Assembly (NCBI GenBank): GCA_003963145.1 | Contig: RXJJ01000012.1 | Span: 62,001-126,000 of the forward strand | Source: Bradyrhizobiaceae bacterium | GTDB taxonomy: Bacteria; Pseudomonadota; Alphaproteobacteria; Rhizobiales; Xanthobacteraceae | Reading direction: 5' to 3' | Length of the DNA stretch: 64,000 bases | Notes under the pieces: model-generated | What the model was told of the DNA's origin: nothing | The model's input: only the letters and a program-made list of their open reading frames with translations | Databases searched by the model: none | Made by a program: the position numbers and the translations under genes | In this document: positions 1 through 8,215 of the stretch, piece by piece | How the letters are laid out: each line of letters begins with the position of its first letter | Numbering within the stretch: the stretch's first letter is position 1

Positions 1-649
1 CGATGACCTTCTGGTTTTTCTGCGCGACGAGCCGCCCCACGTGCAGCAGCACCGGAGAGTTTTGCGGAATATCGAACTGAGCGCGGGTCTGTTCCCGGTC
101 CTGTGTCGGCACCGGCGGCTCAATGCCGTGCTCGTTGAGAACGATCCTCCGCTGGTACGCCGCCGGATAGGATTTGAATTCGTTCAGCGTGAAGCGGGTG
201 TTGACGACATTCGCCGTGTAGAAACCCAGCGATCCGGCGATTTTGTCAGCGATCCGTAAATAGGGCGCGGTGGCGGAGGGCACCGCCGTCTGGTGAACGA
301 TCCGAGTCTTGCAGCCTCTGATCCGGCCGAACAGCCCGACCAGAATGGAAGCCGTCGCCTGATAGGAGATCAGCGCGTCATAGCCGCCGCGCAGCAGGCG
401 CGCGGCCATCCTCGCCGCATCCGCGATTTTCTCGGCGCCGTTTCTGTCGGGTGTGCGAAACAGAATGGCTGTTTCGACTTCGCAGCCATGGCGGGTCAGT
501 CCGTCCTCGATCATCGAGGCCAGTGTCAGGATTCCGCCGCGCTCCTGCGTATGAAGTATCTGCAGGATACGGAGCGGCCGGGTTGACTCGTTGCTGGTTT
601 TAATCTTGCTGGTCCTGCATCGATGCCGCGGGCACGGGGCGTCCGCCAT
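1..649 (-). CDS. Glycosyltransferase, GT4-like (3' end outside window)
   Basis: The minus strand is open from an ATG at 649 to the left edge, giving about 216 residues of an unfinished protein. The visible end reads LLHVGRLVAQKNQKVI, the hallmark linker and start of the C-terminal nucleotide-sugar-binding domain of GT-B glycosyltransferases. The N-terminal half (LRILQILHTQERGGI near residue 28) looks like the acceptor domain. It is expected to add a sugar to a lipid-linked oligosaccharide at the cytoplasmic membrane, which fits the neighbouring flippase and ExoY-like gene. It is divergent from the flippase gene at 701. The start is weakly supported because no clear ribosome binding site precedes it. 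Confidence 0.8.
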   Translation of the reverse strand, partial: MADAPCPRHRCRTSKIKTSNESTRPLRILQILHTQERGGILTLASMIEDGLTRHGCEVETAILFRTPDRNGAEKIADAARMAARLLRGGYDALISYQATASILVGLFGRIRGCKTRIVHQTAVPSATAPYLRIADKIAGSLGFYTANVVNTRFTLNEFKSYPAAYQRRIVLNEHGIEPPVPTQDREQTRAQFDIPQNSPVLLHVGRLVAQKNQKVI

Positions 650-700
650 ATGTTAAGGAATTGATCCCGTTCGCAATACTGGTTTACTGCTCCCGACAAG

Positions 701-2140
701 ATGAAAAATCCAAGCCTCGCCCTCTATTTTGGCTCCCGCGCGATTTCCGCGGCCGGAAACCTCGTTTCCGTGGCGGTCTTCGCGCGCCTTGTCGGGCCGG
801 CGGAATACGGCGCCTACATCCTGATGTTCGCCTGGGCGATCGTCGTCTACGGCTTCGCCACCCAGTGGATGAAATTTTCCTACTTCGGAATTTACCGCGC
901 GGCGCACGAGAACGCCATCATCGCCTCTTATATCAGGCTGGTCGCGCTTGCCATCGCCGCCGTCAGCATCGTCGCATTGGCCCTCATCGTTTTCGACCCA
1001 TCGCAGCGCGATTTCATATTCGCCCTCGTCGCCCTGTTCGTCGGAATGACGATCTATGAAGCGGCGCTGGAGATCAGCCGCACGCGTCTGCAGGTGACGA
1101 CGGTGGCGCTGAGCATGATCTGCCGCGCTGTTTTCGTTCTGGCGCTCGGCTGTGTCTTTCTCGCCGTTCATCATTCGGCATTTTCGCTGGCGCTCGGTGT
1201 TGCCGCCGGGCACCTCATCGCGGCGGTGCCGACGCTCGCCAGGCTGCGGTCCTTGCCCTGGACTTCGACGTCTTGGGTGTCGACGTCGGGAAATTCGTAC
1301 AAGGCGTTCCTGAAATATGGCTGGCCGCTGATTTTCTCGTTCGGCATTTTCGCCATCGGCCAGACCATCGACAGGTTTCTGATCGGAAAATATGTCGGCA
1401 ATGCCGTGCTCGGTCCCTATGGCGTGGTGGCCGATCTGATGCGCCAGAGCTTTCTGGTCGTCGGCGAGTCGATCGCGCTCGCCCTGATTACCATCGCCAA
1501 GAAGCACGCGGATGAGGGCAGGCGGGACGACTCGGACGCCGTCATGCGCTCGACATTCCGCGCCTGCGTCGCGGCGGGTTCGTTCGGTGCGGCGTTTTTC
1601 ATCGTGTTCGGCCACGGCCTGACCAAGCTGTTTCTCGGCGCGGAGTTTGCTGCGCCTGTCGACGGCATCATTCCGATCTTTGCCGTTGCCTTCGGTTTCA
1701 TGCTGCTGCGCAGTTTCTATTTCGGGCAGGTGATCTATTTCACCAACGGAACGCTGCTTGAGCTGTTCGTCGCGGCGATATTCGTGCTGTCGTCGAGCAC
1801 GATCGCCTTCATTCTGGTGCCGGGCGTCGGCCCGTTGGGTGGCGCGGTGGGCGGTGCGATCGCGCTGTTGATCGCGCACGCGGTGTCCTGTGTCATCAGC
1901 GCACTGGTGGGCCGCAGGCTTCATGCGTTTCCCGTCGATGTGCCGGCGCTGCTTGAGATCCCGGCTGTCGCGGCGCTTTGCATCCTGCTGTGCTGGCTGG
2001 TTGGAGACGCTCTCCCCATGGCAGCGGCGCTGGCCGTTCAGGTTGCTCTGCTGGCGGCGGCGGCGGGATTTGTGGCGTGGCGGTTCGATCTCATGCAGCT
2101 TGTCATGAGCGGATATAGGCCGCGCCCAGGCGAAACATGA
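701..2140 (+). CDS. Polysaccharide flippase, Wzx-like (MOP superfamily)
   Basis: A 479-residue, very hydrophobic protein with about 12 to 14 predicted membrane segments. It begins LYFGSRAISAAGNLVSVAVFARLVGP, the typical opening of oligosaccharide flippases, in which the first helix is followed by 'ARLVGPAEYGAY'. Family members move undecaprenyl-linked repeat units across the inner membrane. Its neighbours (glycosyltransferases, initiating transferase, methyltransferase) support a surface-polysaccharide role. Its 3' end overlaps the 3' end of the convergent WecB-like gene by 38 bases. Substrate cannot be told from sequence. Confidence 0.8.
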   Translation: MKNPSLALYFGSRAISAAGNLVSVAVFARLVGPAEYGAYILMFAWAIVVYGFATQWMKFSYFGIYRAAHENAIIASYIRLVALAIAAVSIVALALIVFDPSQRDFIFALVALFVGMTIYEAALEISRTRLQVTTVALSMICRAVFVLALGCVFLAVHHSAFSLALGVAAGHLIAAVPTLARLRSLPWTSTSWVSTSGNSYKAFLKYGWPLIFSFGIFAIGQTIDRFLIGKYVGNAVLGPYGVVADLMRQSFLVVGESIALALITIAKKHADEGRRDDSDAVMRSTFRACVAAGSFGAAFFIVFGHGLTKLFLGAEFAAPVDGIIPIFAVAFGFMLLRSFYFGQVIYFTNGTLLELFVAAIFVLSSSTIAFILVPGVGPLGGAVGGAIALLIAHAVSCVISALVGRRLHAFPVDVPALLEIPAVAALCILLCWLVGDALPMAAALAVQVALLAAAAGFVAWRFDLMQLVMSGYRPRPGET

Positions 2141-2894
2141 ATACGGCGTTGCCGATCAGATAGCGGCGCCAGAGACGCCGGGGCTCGTTCGCAAGCCGGA
2201 ACATCCATTCACTGCGCAGCGTGCGCACCCAGACCGGCGCGCGGGGTTTTTCCTGCGAGACGAAATCGAGTAGTCCGCCGACGCAGATCGCGGAGACACC
2301 GCCGGTCTTCATCAGGTGTTTCGCGGCCCAGATTTCCTGCCGCGGCGAGCCCATGGCGACGATGACAAGATCGGCCTGTTTGGCAGCGATGTCGGCCAGA
2401 ACCGTCTCCGACTGCGCGTCGTCGATATAGCCGTGATGCGTGCCGACATAGGAATGCTGGGGGGCGATCTTCCGGAAGACCTCCATCGCCCGTTCCGCGA
2501 CGCCGGGAATTCCGCCCACGGCGTAGATCCGAAATCGGTGCCTGCTGTCGCGAAGAAATTGCGGAATGAGATCGGTGCCGTTCAGATTGTCGGGAAAGGA
2601 TTTGCCGTGAAGAACAACCGACGCGATCCCCACTCCGACACCATCGTTCAGGATCAGGCTGCGGCGGAGAACGTCGCCGAGCATCGCGTTCTGCGCCGTC
2701 ACGTTTGACACATGCGCGTTCAGAAAGGTAATGAGGGCCGGTTTTGTTTCATCCAGATGGTCGTCCATCGCAACAATGGCGTCCTGCCGGGTTGCGGCAA
2801 GAACCGGAAAACCCATGATTTCGCGCATGCGCGCTGCGGACGGAGCGGGCGCCGTTTTCGCGAGGTGAGTTTCTTTTTCGGCTATCTGATGCAT
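2103..2894 (-). CDS. WecB/TagA/CpsF family glycosyltransferase
   Basis: Predicted protein of about 263 residues from the ATG at 2894; a GTG at 2912 gives 269. The motifs LNAHVSNVTAQNAML, LILNDGVGVG, LNGTDLIPQFL and VAMGSPRQEIWAAKHL are those of the WecB/TagA/CpsF (GT26) family. These enzymes transfer N-acetylmannosamine(uronic acid) or another hexose to a lipid-linked acceptor. It is encoded opposite the flippase and the methyltransferase. I chose the ATG at 2894 because the GTG would overlap the divergent methyltransferase reading frame. Donor sugar unknown. Confidence 0.85.
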   Translation of the reverse strand: MHQIAEKETHLAKTAPAPSAARMREIMGFPVLAATRQDAIVAMDDHLDETKPALITFLNAHVSNVTAQNAMLGDVLRRSLILNDGVGVGIASVVLHGKSFPDNLNGTDLIPQFLRDSRHRFRIYAVGGIPGVAERAMEVFRKIAPQHSYVGTHHGYIDDAQSETVLADIAAKQADLVIVAMGSPRQEIWAAKHLMKTGGVSAICVGGLLDFVSQEKPRAPVWVRTLRSEWMFRLANEPRRLWRRYLIGNAVFMFRLGAAYIRS

Positions 2895-2929
2895 TATTGA
2901 ATCACTCGGCACGCCAGTTGGATCGCTTC

Positions 2930-3583
2930 ATGTTTCTCGGCACCACCCCGGACGATGTTTACCGCAATCGCTTTCGTCTCGCGCGGTTCGCGCGCTTTCT
3001 CGGTATCGTCGATGAGATCATCGCAAGCAAGGGAAGCTGCCGCATCATCGATATCGGCGGCCGGATGGAACACTGGGCGGCGCTTTCGGATCTGTGGCGC
3101 GACCGGAAGATCGAGGTCACGCTGACCAATCTCGAAGCCGAAAACATCACCGAGCCCGGCTTTGAGAGCCTCGCGGCCGACGCCCGCGACCTGTCGCGGT
3201 TCGAGACCAACGCGTTCGATCTGGTCTATTCCAATTCCGTCATCGAGCATGTGGGGCAATGGGCGGACCAGAAGAAAATGGCGTCGGAGGCGCGGCGCGT
3301 TGCGCCCCGCCATTTCATCCAGACGCCGAACTACTGGTTTCCCCTCGAGCCTCACTTCAGGACGCCCTTCATTCACTGGCTGCCGGAACCCTGGCGCATC
3401 GCAATTGTCCGTTTCCGTGCATGCGGGTTCTATCCGAAAGCGAAGAACGTCGATGAAGCGCGCGCCATTCTCGACGATGCGAAGCTGCTCGACTTCGCCG
3501 CGATGCAGGCGCTTTTCCCAGACTCGCTCATCGAGCGTGAAAAAGTCCTGCTGCTGACCAAATCGCTGATCGCCATCAGATAG
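2930..3583 (+). CDS. Class I SAM-dependent methyltransferase
   Basis: Predicted protein of 217 residues from ATG 2930; an in-frame TTG at 2897 would add 11. It has a SAM-binding motif I (CRIIDIGGRMEHW), an acidic loop after strand 2 (LTNLEAE) and a post-I/motif II segment FDLVYSNSVIEHVG, typical of the UbiE/Methyltransf_11 fold. In this setting it probably methylates a polysaccharide sugar or a lipid-linked intermediate, but no substrate is indicated. It is divergent from the WecB-like gene and convergent with the ExoY-like gene, only 11 bases away. Confidence 0.7.
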   Translation: MFLGTTPDDVYRNRFRLARFARFLGIVDEIIASKGSCRIIDIGGRMEHWAALSDLWRDRKIEVTLTNLEAENITEPGFESLAADARDLSRFETNAFDLVYSNSVIEHVGQWADQKKMASEARRVAPRHFIQTPNYWFPLEPHFRTPFIHWLPEPWRIAIVRFRACGFYPKAKNVDEARAILDDAKLLDFAAMQALFPDSLIEREKVLLLTKSLIAIR

Positions 3584-3594
3584 CTCCGTATCGC

Positions 3595-5082
3595 TCAATG
3601 CGCGTTGCGTCTGCGCATCACCTCGAAGCAGGTGAGCGCCGCGATTTTCAGGTCGAGCAGCAGACTCCAGTTGTTGATGTACCAGAGATCGTGCTCGACC
3701 CGCGCCTTCATCTGTTCGACGCGGACGATCTGGCCGCGATAGCCGTTGACCTGCGCCCAGCCGGTGATGCCCGGCTTGACGTGATGGCGGAGCGCGTATT
3801 CGGACAATAGGTCGCCGTAATGATCGTCATGGGCGACGGCGTGGGGCCGCGGGCCGACGAGGGACATCTGCCCTGCCAGCACGTTAAAAAGCTGCGGCAG
3901 TTCGTCGATGCTGGACTGCCGGAGCAGGTTTCCAACCATCGTGACGCGCGCATCGCCCGGCCGTGCGTGCTCGATCACGGGCCCGTCTTCCATCACCGAC
4001 ATGGTGCGGAATTTGAAGATGACGAATTGATTCGAATTGAAGCCGATACGCCGCTGCCGGAAAAAAACCGGGCCGGGTGAATCGAGCTTGATGGCCAGCG
4101 CGGAGATCAGCATCAGCGGCGACAGAAGGAGCAGGGCCAGCGACGCTCCAAGAATATCGATCAGTCGCTTCAGCATCTGCTCGATGCGCAATAGAGGCGC
4201 GCGCTGAACCTCGACGGCCAGAGACTGCTTCAACGTGTAGGATGGATTGCCAATCAGCGAGCGGATGTTGCGGTCGGGAAGGAGCTGAACCGGCAATGGC
4301 GAAGACCGCAGGCGATCCCTGACAAGCTCCAGCGTCGAGGTGTCGCTCCATGGCAGTGCGAGCACGATTTCGTCGGCATTCCGCTCCCTGGCCATGGACA
4401 GGACGGCATCGACCGAGGGCATGCTTTTGTCCGCGGGATCAGGATTTGACGCGCCGGTCAATTCAACCCGTCCCACTTCCGACACGCCAAAGGAATGAAG
4501 CAGCCCCGCTTCCTCGACAATCGACAGTTCATCCACGGAGCCCAGGAGGATTGCGCGCCGGCCCCGCATTTTTTGATCCGCGGCCGCGGCTGTGATCATC
4601 TTTTTTACGCTGATGCGCGACACCGACACCAGCAGCAGCGCAAGGCCTGCGAAACACAAAAGCGAGCCCCGGGAAAAGTCGGCGCCGACCTTGAACAGAA
4701 AGGCGAGGAAGGCGAGGAGCAGGCTCACAAGCGACCAGACTGCGACAACCTGGCGCAAATCATTTTTGCGCGAAAGCAAAGAGGGGGACGAATAGAACCC
4801 GATCGAATGTGCGATCAACACATAAAGAAGGGATCCGATGAGACCCGCGCCGAGGAGCGCGCTGAGGTTGCCGAAGCTGGCGTTGACGGCGAGCTGATAG
4901 CCGGCGCCGCCGATCAGGCTCGCGGCCACGATCAGCCCGGCATCGATGGCGGCAGAAACATATCGCAGGGAGGAAATGGATATCCCGAACCCGTCCGAAG
5001 CCCGGTTTTGGGAAGTGTCCGCAAACTTATCGCCACCGATCGGAAGTCGAAGGTTTGGATCGTTATTTGTTAGCAAACTCAT
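3595..5082 (-). CDS. Undecaprenyl-phosphate sugar phosphotransferase, ExoY/WcaJ-like
   Basis: Predicted protein of 495 residues from ATG 5082 (a GTG at 5202 would add 40 residues of poor character). The N-terminal half has several membrane segments and a CoA-binding-like domain. The C-terminal third carries the bacterial sugar-transferase signature: KRLIDILGASLALLLLSPLM, FFRQRRIGFNSNQFVIFKFRTM, DELPQLFNVLAGQMSLVGPRP and YALRHHVKPGITGWAQVNGYRG. These enzymes start exopolysaccharide synthesis by transferring hexose-1-phosphate to undecaprenyl phosphate in the inner membrane. The length and the four-helix N-terminus fit the WcaJ/glucose-type branch rather than the short ExoY branch. It is divergent from the ExoX-like gene. 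Confidence 0.9.
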   Translation of the reverse strand: MSLLTNNDPNLRLPIGGDKFADTSQNRASDGFGISISSLRYVSAAIDAGLIVAASLIGGAGYQLAVNASFGNLSALLGAGLIGSLLYVLIAHSIGFYSSPSLLSRKNDLRQVVAVWSLVSLLLAFLAFLFKVGADFSRGSLLCFAGLALLLVSVSRISVKKMITAAAADQKMRGRRAILLGSVDELSIVEEAGLLHSFGVSEVGRVELTGASNPDPADKSMPSVDAVLSMARERNADEIVLALPWSDTSTLELVRDRLRSSPLPVQLLPDRNIRSLIGNPSYTLKQSLAVEVQRAPLLRIEQMLKRLIDILGASLALLLLSPLMLISALAIKLDSPGPVFFRQRRIGFNSNQFVIFKFRTMSVMEDGPVIEHARPGDARVTMVGNLLRQSSIDELPQLFNVLAGQMSLVGPRPHAVAHDDHYGDLLSEYALRHHVKPGITGWAQVNGYRGQIVRVEQMKARVEHDLWYINNWSLLLDLKIAALTCFEVMRRRNAH

Positions 5083-5287
5083 AAACTTATCTTCAATCAG
5101 CGAATTCGTTAGTGAGACCTTAAGGAAGTGTCCCTGCGAGATACGTGCAATGCAGCATAAGGTTTCTGTTAATGCTAATGAATTGGGCAGAATGATATCC
5201 ACGCTACATACGACTTTAGTATAAGGCGTTCGGATTCGTTTTCCGGGTGGCGAACGAAAACCCCGGCGTTAAGTTTTCGTAGAGCAT

Positions 5288-5605
5288 ATGAACGCTACCG
5301 TGCCGCCTCTCTTGTCGTCAGAGGACTGCGCCATGGTCTTGAGCTTCATTGCGGCTGTTTTGGCCGGGATACTAATGAGCCAGAGCGCACGCGTCTGGCT
5401 GCTTTTTCTCGTGGTGCTCGGCGCGACAACGTCCATTCTGATTGGACACATCCTGGCCGGAGCCGGTTTTGCCACCGCGCTCGCCTCCGCCCTCGTGATC
5501 AGCGTGGTGATTCAGATCGGATATGCGCTCGGTCTGTTTGGGCGTGCGCTGTTTTCAAGAAACAACGGATTCCAGCCGCAGGCCACGAATTTTCGCCGGC
5601 CGTGA
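5288..5605 (+). CDS. Small membrane protein, ExoX/SyrA-like
   Basis: A 105-residue protein, or 90 residues if it starts at the ATG at 5333, which has a better ribosome binding site (AGAGGACT). It has two or three hydrophobic segments and the segment VISVVIQIGYALGL, resembling the 'IQ-GYF' part of rhizobial ExoX/SyrA exopolysaccharide-production repressors. In rhizobia, exoX lies beside exoY and modulates its activity after transcription. Here the gene is divergent from the ExoY-like transferase 3595-5082. The family call rests on size, membrane topology, one short motif and neighbourhood, so it is tentative. Confidence 0.5.
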   Translation: MNATVPPLLSSEDCAMVLSFIAAVLAGILMSQSARVWLLFLVVLGATTSILIGHILAGAGFATALASALVISVVIQIGYALGLFGRALFSRNNGFQPQATNFRRP

Positions 5606-5615
5606 AGTTGCGAAG

Positions 5616-5987
5616 TTATGTCGTGCGATCCGGTGACCGGTTCTTGCCGCATACAACCGAATAAATCCACTGCAGGATAAGGGCCGCGGCCGTGCCGCAG
5701 ATGGCGCCGGCCGTCTTGAACGCGACGTCGATCAGTCTCGGGTGCCGTCCATGGGCGAAGTTCTGCAGGACCTCAAGTCCGACCGCGATGCCGATTATAA
5801 TGACAAGCACGGTGAGCAGTCTGCGGGGGTAGAGCAGGCTGAAAAAACAGCTCAGCACCGCGAAGGCCGCGACGTGCTCGATATGCGCGCCCGCGAGATG
5901 GGGCCGCATCTGGATCGGTGACAGCGTCGCGAACGCAATGAACGCCAGACAAGCCCACGCAAGCAGAACAAGCAGATTTCGTTTCAT
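5616..5987 (-). CDS. VanZ-like membrane protein
   Basis: A 123-residue membrane protein with four hydrophobic segments. The pattern is VanZ-like: 'FATLSPIQMRP' after the first helix, 'IEHVAAFAVLS' in the second, 'LEVLQNFAHGRHPRLIDVAFKTAGA' before the last. VanZ-family proteins are of largely unknown biochemical role; some affect glycopeptide sensitivity, and many sit next to polysaccharide genes as here. It is convergent with the ExoX-like gene, 10 bases away. Confidence 0.75.
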   Translation of the reverse strand: MKRNLLVLLAWACLAFIAFATLSPIQMRPHLAGAHIEHVAAFAVLSCFFSLLYPRRLLTVLVIIIGIAVGLEVLQNFAHGRHPRLIDVAFKTAGAICGTAAALILQWIYSVVCGKNRSPDRTT

Positions 5988-6486
5988 GGCTCATGATGGC
6001 CCAACGGAGGTTTCTGCGCCATTTACAAAGCGCTGATCGAAAGTTCCCCGGTCTCGCCACGGCTGGCCGGCACATCGAAAGCACGACATGAAACTACCGG
6101 TGTCCCAGGCGCACTCCAAACAGCCGCGCAGGTGCCGATGCGGGCTGCCCCGTTCCATCATTTGAGATGACAGCGGAGAAAGCCACGGGGCTGCGGCCGT
6201 CTTGTTCCGCCATGTCTTATATTAGACATATGATATCTTTACAGGACACGAGAACGGTGGCACCCTGCGGACAATAAAAAGTCAGATGCTCAGCATCGAC
6301 ATCGGGGAGACGACGCGCTCGATGACACGGAACGCGGATAAAGATCTGGCTCGGCATCGCGGAACTCTTCGGTTTCGCGGCGACGGGCCGTTTGTTTTTT
6401 CGCGTCTGGTGTTTCGGAGAGAATTGTTTTGTTCAACCCGGTGCGATTGGAGAGCCCTTCTCTTTCCATTTACGCGGAGCGGATAG
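5988..6486. other. Intergenic region and long leader before the importer operon
   Basis: A stretch of 499 bases without a convincing gene. It contains the GntR-type palindrome at 6213-6230. Any transcript starting near that site would have an untranslated leader of about 250 to 280 bases before the ATPase gene. The open frame at 6286-6486 has no ribosome binding site and no recognisable protein character. I could not recognise a riboswitch or a strong hairpin. Confidence 0.5.
6213..6230. promoter_or_regulatory. Candidate GntR operator upstream of the importer operon
   Basis: An 18-base palindrome with arms ATGTCT and AGACAT and a single mismatched pair inside. The core GTCTTATATTAGAC (6215-6228) nearly matches the site before suyA at 13911-13924 (GTCTTATACAAGAC), and its half-site recurs before the GntR gene at 17708. 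This supports control of both operons by that regulator; binding is inference. Confidence 0.6.
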
Positions 6487-7284
6487 ATGCTCGCGCGCAG
6501 CGACCGGGAGGAAAAATTGGACACCGCGCCATTGCTCGACGTGAAAGGTGTCACGCTGCAATACAAGACACCGAAGACTCTCGTCACAGCGACATATCGA
6601 ATCGACTTCAGCGTCTTTCGTGGAGACAGGTTCATTCTGCTCGGCCCCTCGGGCTGCGGAAAATCGACACTGTTGAAGGCGGTCGGCGGTTACATGACGC
6701 CGACCGAGGGCGAAATTCGCCTGAAGGGCAGCCTCGTCAAGCATCCCGGTCCGGACCGGATGATGGTGTTTCAGGAATTCGATCAGCTGCTGCCCTGGAA
6801 GACGGTCAGGCAGAACGTGATGTTTCCGCTGCTGTGCACGCACAAGCTCGGCGCGAGCGAAGCGGAGGACCGGGCGATGCATTACATCCGCAAGGTCAAT
6901 CTCGAGAAATTCGCCGACAGTTATCCGCACATGCTGTCCGGCGGCATGAAGCAGCGCGTGGCGATCGCGCGCGGCATGGCGATGGAGCCCGATATCCTCT
7001 TGATGGATGAGCCGTTCGCCGCACTCGACGCGCTCACCCGCCGCAAGATGCAGGACGAACTGATGGCGCTGTGGGACGACACGCACTTCACCGTGCTGTT
7101 CGTGACCCACTCCATCCCCGAGGCCATCAAGATCGGAACGCGCATCCTGCTGCTGTCGCCTCATCCGGGCCAAGTGAAAGCCGAGCTCAACGGCGGCTCA
7201 TGCAACGGCAGCAGTGCCGAACTGGAAAGACACATTCAAACCATGCTGTTCGCCGACGCGATCGAGGAGGCGGAGAATGTCTGA
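6487..7284 (+). CDS. NitT/TauT-type ABC transporter ATPase, copy 1
   Basis: The ATPase has 265 residues from ATG 6487. A TTG at 6517, five bases after GGGAGG, would give 255 residues and aligns with the start of the paralogue at 28981, so it is a serious alternative. Motifs: Walker A GPSGCGKST, Q-loop VFQEFDQLLPWKTV, signature LSGGMKQRVAIARGMAM, Walker B ILLMDEPF and H-loop VTHS. This family powers uptake of nitrate, taurine, sulfonates, aromatic acids and related anions. It overlaps the permease start (ATGTCTGA, 7277-7284), so the two are translationally coupled. The protein is close to identical over long stretches to the second copy 22 kb away. Confidence 0.93.
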   Translation: MLARSDREEKLDTAPLLDVKGVTLQYKTPKTLVTATYRIDFSVFRGDRFILLGPSGCGKSTLLKAVGGYMTPTEGEIRLKGSLVKHPGPDRMMVFQEFDQLLPWKTVRQNVMFPLLCTHKLGASEAEDRAMHYIRKVNLEKFADSYPHMLSGGMKQRVAIARGMAMEPDILLMDEPFAALDALTRRKMQDELMALWDDTHFTVLFVTHSIPEAIKIGTRILLLSPHPGQVKAELNGGSCNGSSAELERHIQTMLFADAIEEAENV

Positions 7285-8173
7285 CATGTCGCTCGCTATG
7301 AAGGATAACGTCACGCCGATACGCCCCGATGTCATTCGCGATGCCGCCGCGAGTGCACAGGCGCCAGTCGTTGTCGAGAAGCCGCTGTCCACGCTCGACC
7401 GTCTTTATAATCAGGCGTGGCTGCGCAAGGTGATGATCCTGATCGTCCTGGCGCTGATCTGGGAGGCCTATGGCCGCTATCTGAACAACAACCTTTTGTT
7501 CCCGACGTTCAGCGAAACCATGGGCGCGTTCTTTCAGAACATCGAGAACGGTGTTCTGCCCGCGCGTGCGTGGTCGTCGATCAAGGTGCTGCTGATGGGC
7601 TACGCCTGCGGCATTGTGCTGGCCTCGCTGCTCACCGCGTTTGCAATCATGTCGCGGATCGGCACCGATCTGCTCGAAACCCTGACCTCCATGTTCAATC
7701 CGCTGCCCGCGATCGCGCTCTTGCCGCTGGCACTGATCTGGTTCGGTCTCGGTAACGGCAGCCTCGTTTTCGTGCTGGTGCATTCGGTGACATGGGCGAT
7801 CGCGCTCAACACGCATTCGGGGTTTCTGTCGGTCAGCAAGACCCTGAAAATGGTCGGCCGGAATTACGGTCTTGGCGGCTTCAAATACATCAGCCGGATT
7901 TTGATTCCCGCGGCGTTCCCGAGCATCCTCACCGGTCTGAAGATCGGCTGGGCCTTTGCCTGGCGCACGCTGATCGCCGCCGAACTGGTGTTCGGCGTCA
8001 GCTCCGGATCCGGCGGTCTCGGCTGGTTCATTTTCGAGAACAAGAACAGCCTCGATATTCCGACTGTGTTCGCGGGTCTGCTCACCGTCATCATTATCGG
8101 GCTTGTAGTTGAAAACGTCATTTTCCGCGCGATCGAGGCCAACACCATCGATCGCTGGGGCATGCAGTCGTGA
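7277..8173 (+). CDS. NitT/TauT-type ABC transporter permease, copy 1
   Basis: A 298-residue inner-membrane permease with about six membrane helices. The EAA-type cytoplasmic loop is at 'MVGRNYGLGGFKYISRILIPAAFPSI', where it couples to the ATPase. The start at 7277 is fixed by overlap with the ATPase stop and by GGAGGCGGAGA upstream; the paralogue at 29744 has the same N-terminal layout (TPIRP). Together with the ATPase at 6487 and the binding protein at 8216 it forms a complete importer. Confidence 0.93.
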   Translation: MSDMSLAMKDNVTPIRPDVIRDAAASAQAPVVVEKPLSTLDRLYNQAWLRKVMILIVLALIWEAYGRYLNNNLLFPTFSETMGAFFQNIENGVLPARAWSSIKVLLMGYACGIVLASLLTAFAIMSRIGTDLLETLTSMFNPLPAIALLPLALIWFGLGNGSLVFVLVHSVTWAIALNTHSGFLSVSKTLKMVGRNYGLGGFKYISRILIPAAFPSILTGLKIGWAFAWRTLIAAELVFGVSSGSGGLGWFIFENKNSLDIPTVFAGLLTVIIIGLVVENVIFRAIEANTIDRWGMQS

Positions 8174-8215
8174 AAACCGGCTGAGATTGAAAACAACGTT
8201 TTGAAGGAGAACGCA

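Noticed and set aside
6286-6486. Small protein gene in the leader before the importer operon
   Set aside because: No ribosome binding site, cysteine/arginine/phenylalanine-rich composition without similarity to any family, and it would lie downstream of a probable promoter/operator as untranslated leader.
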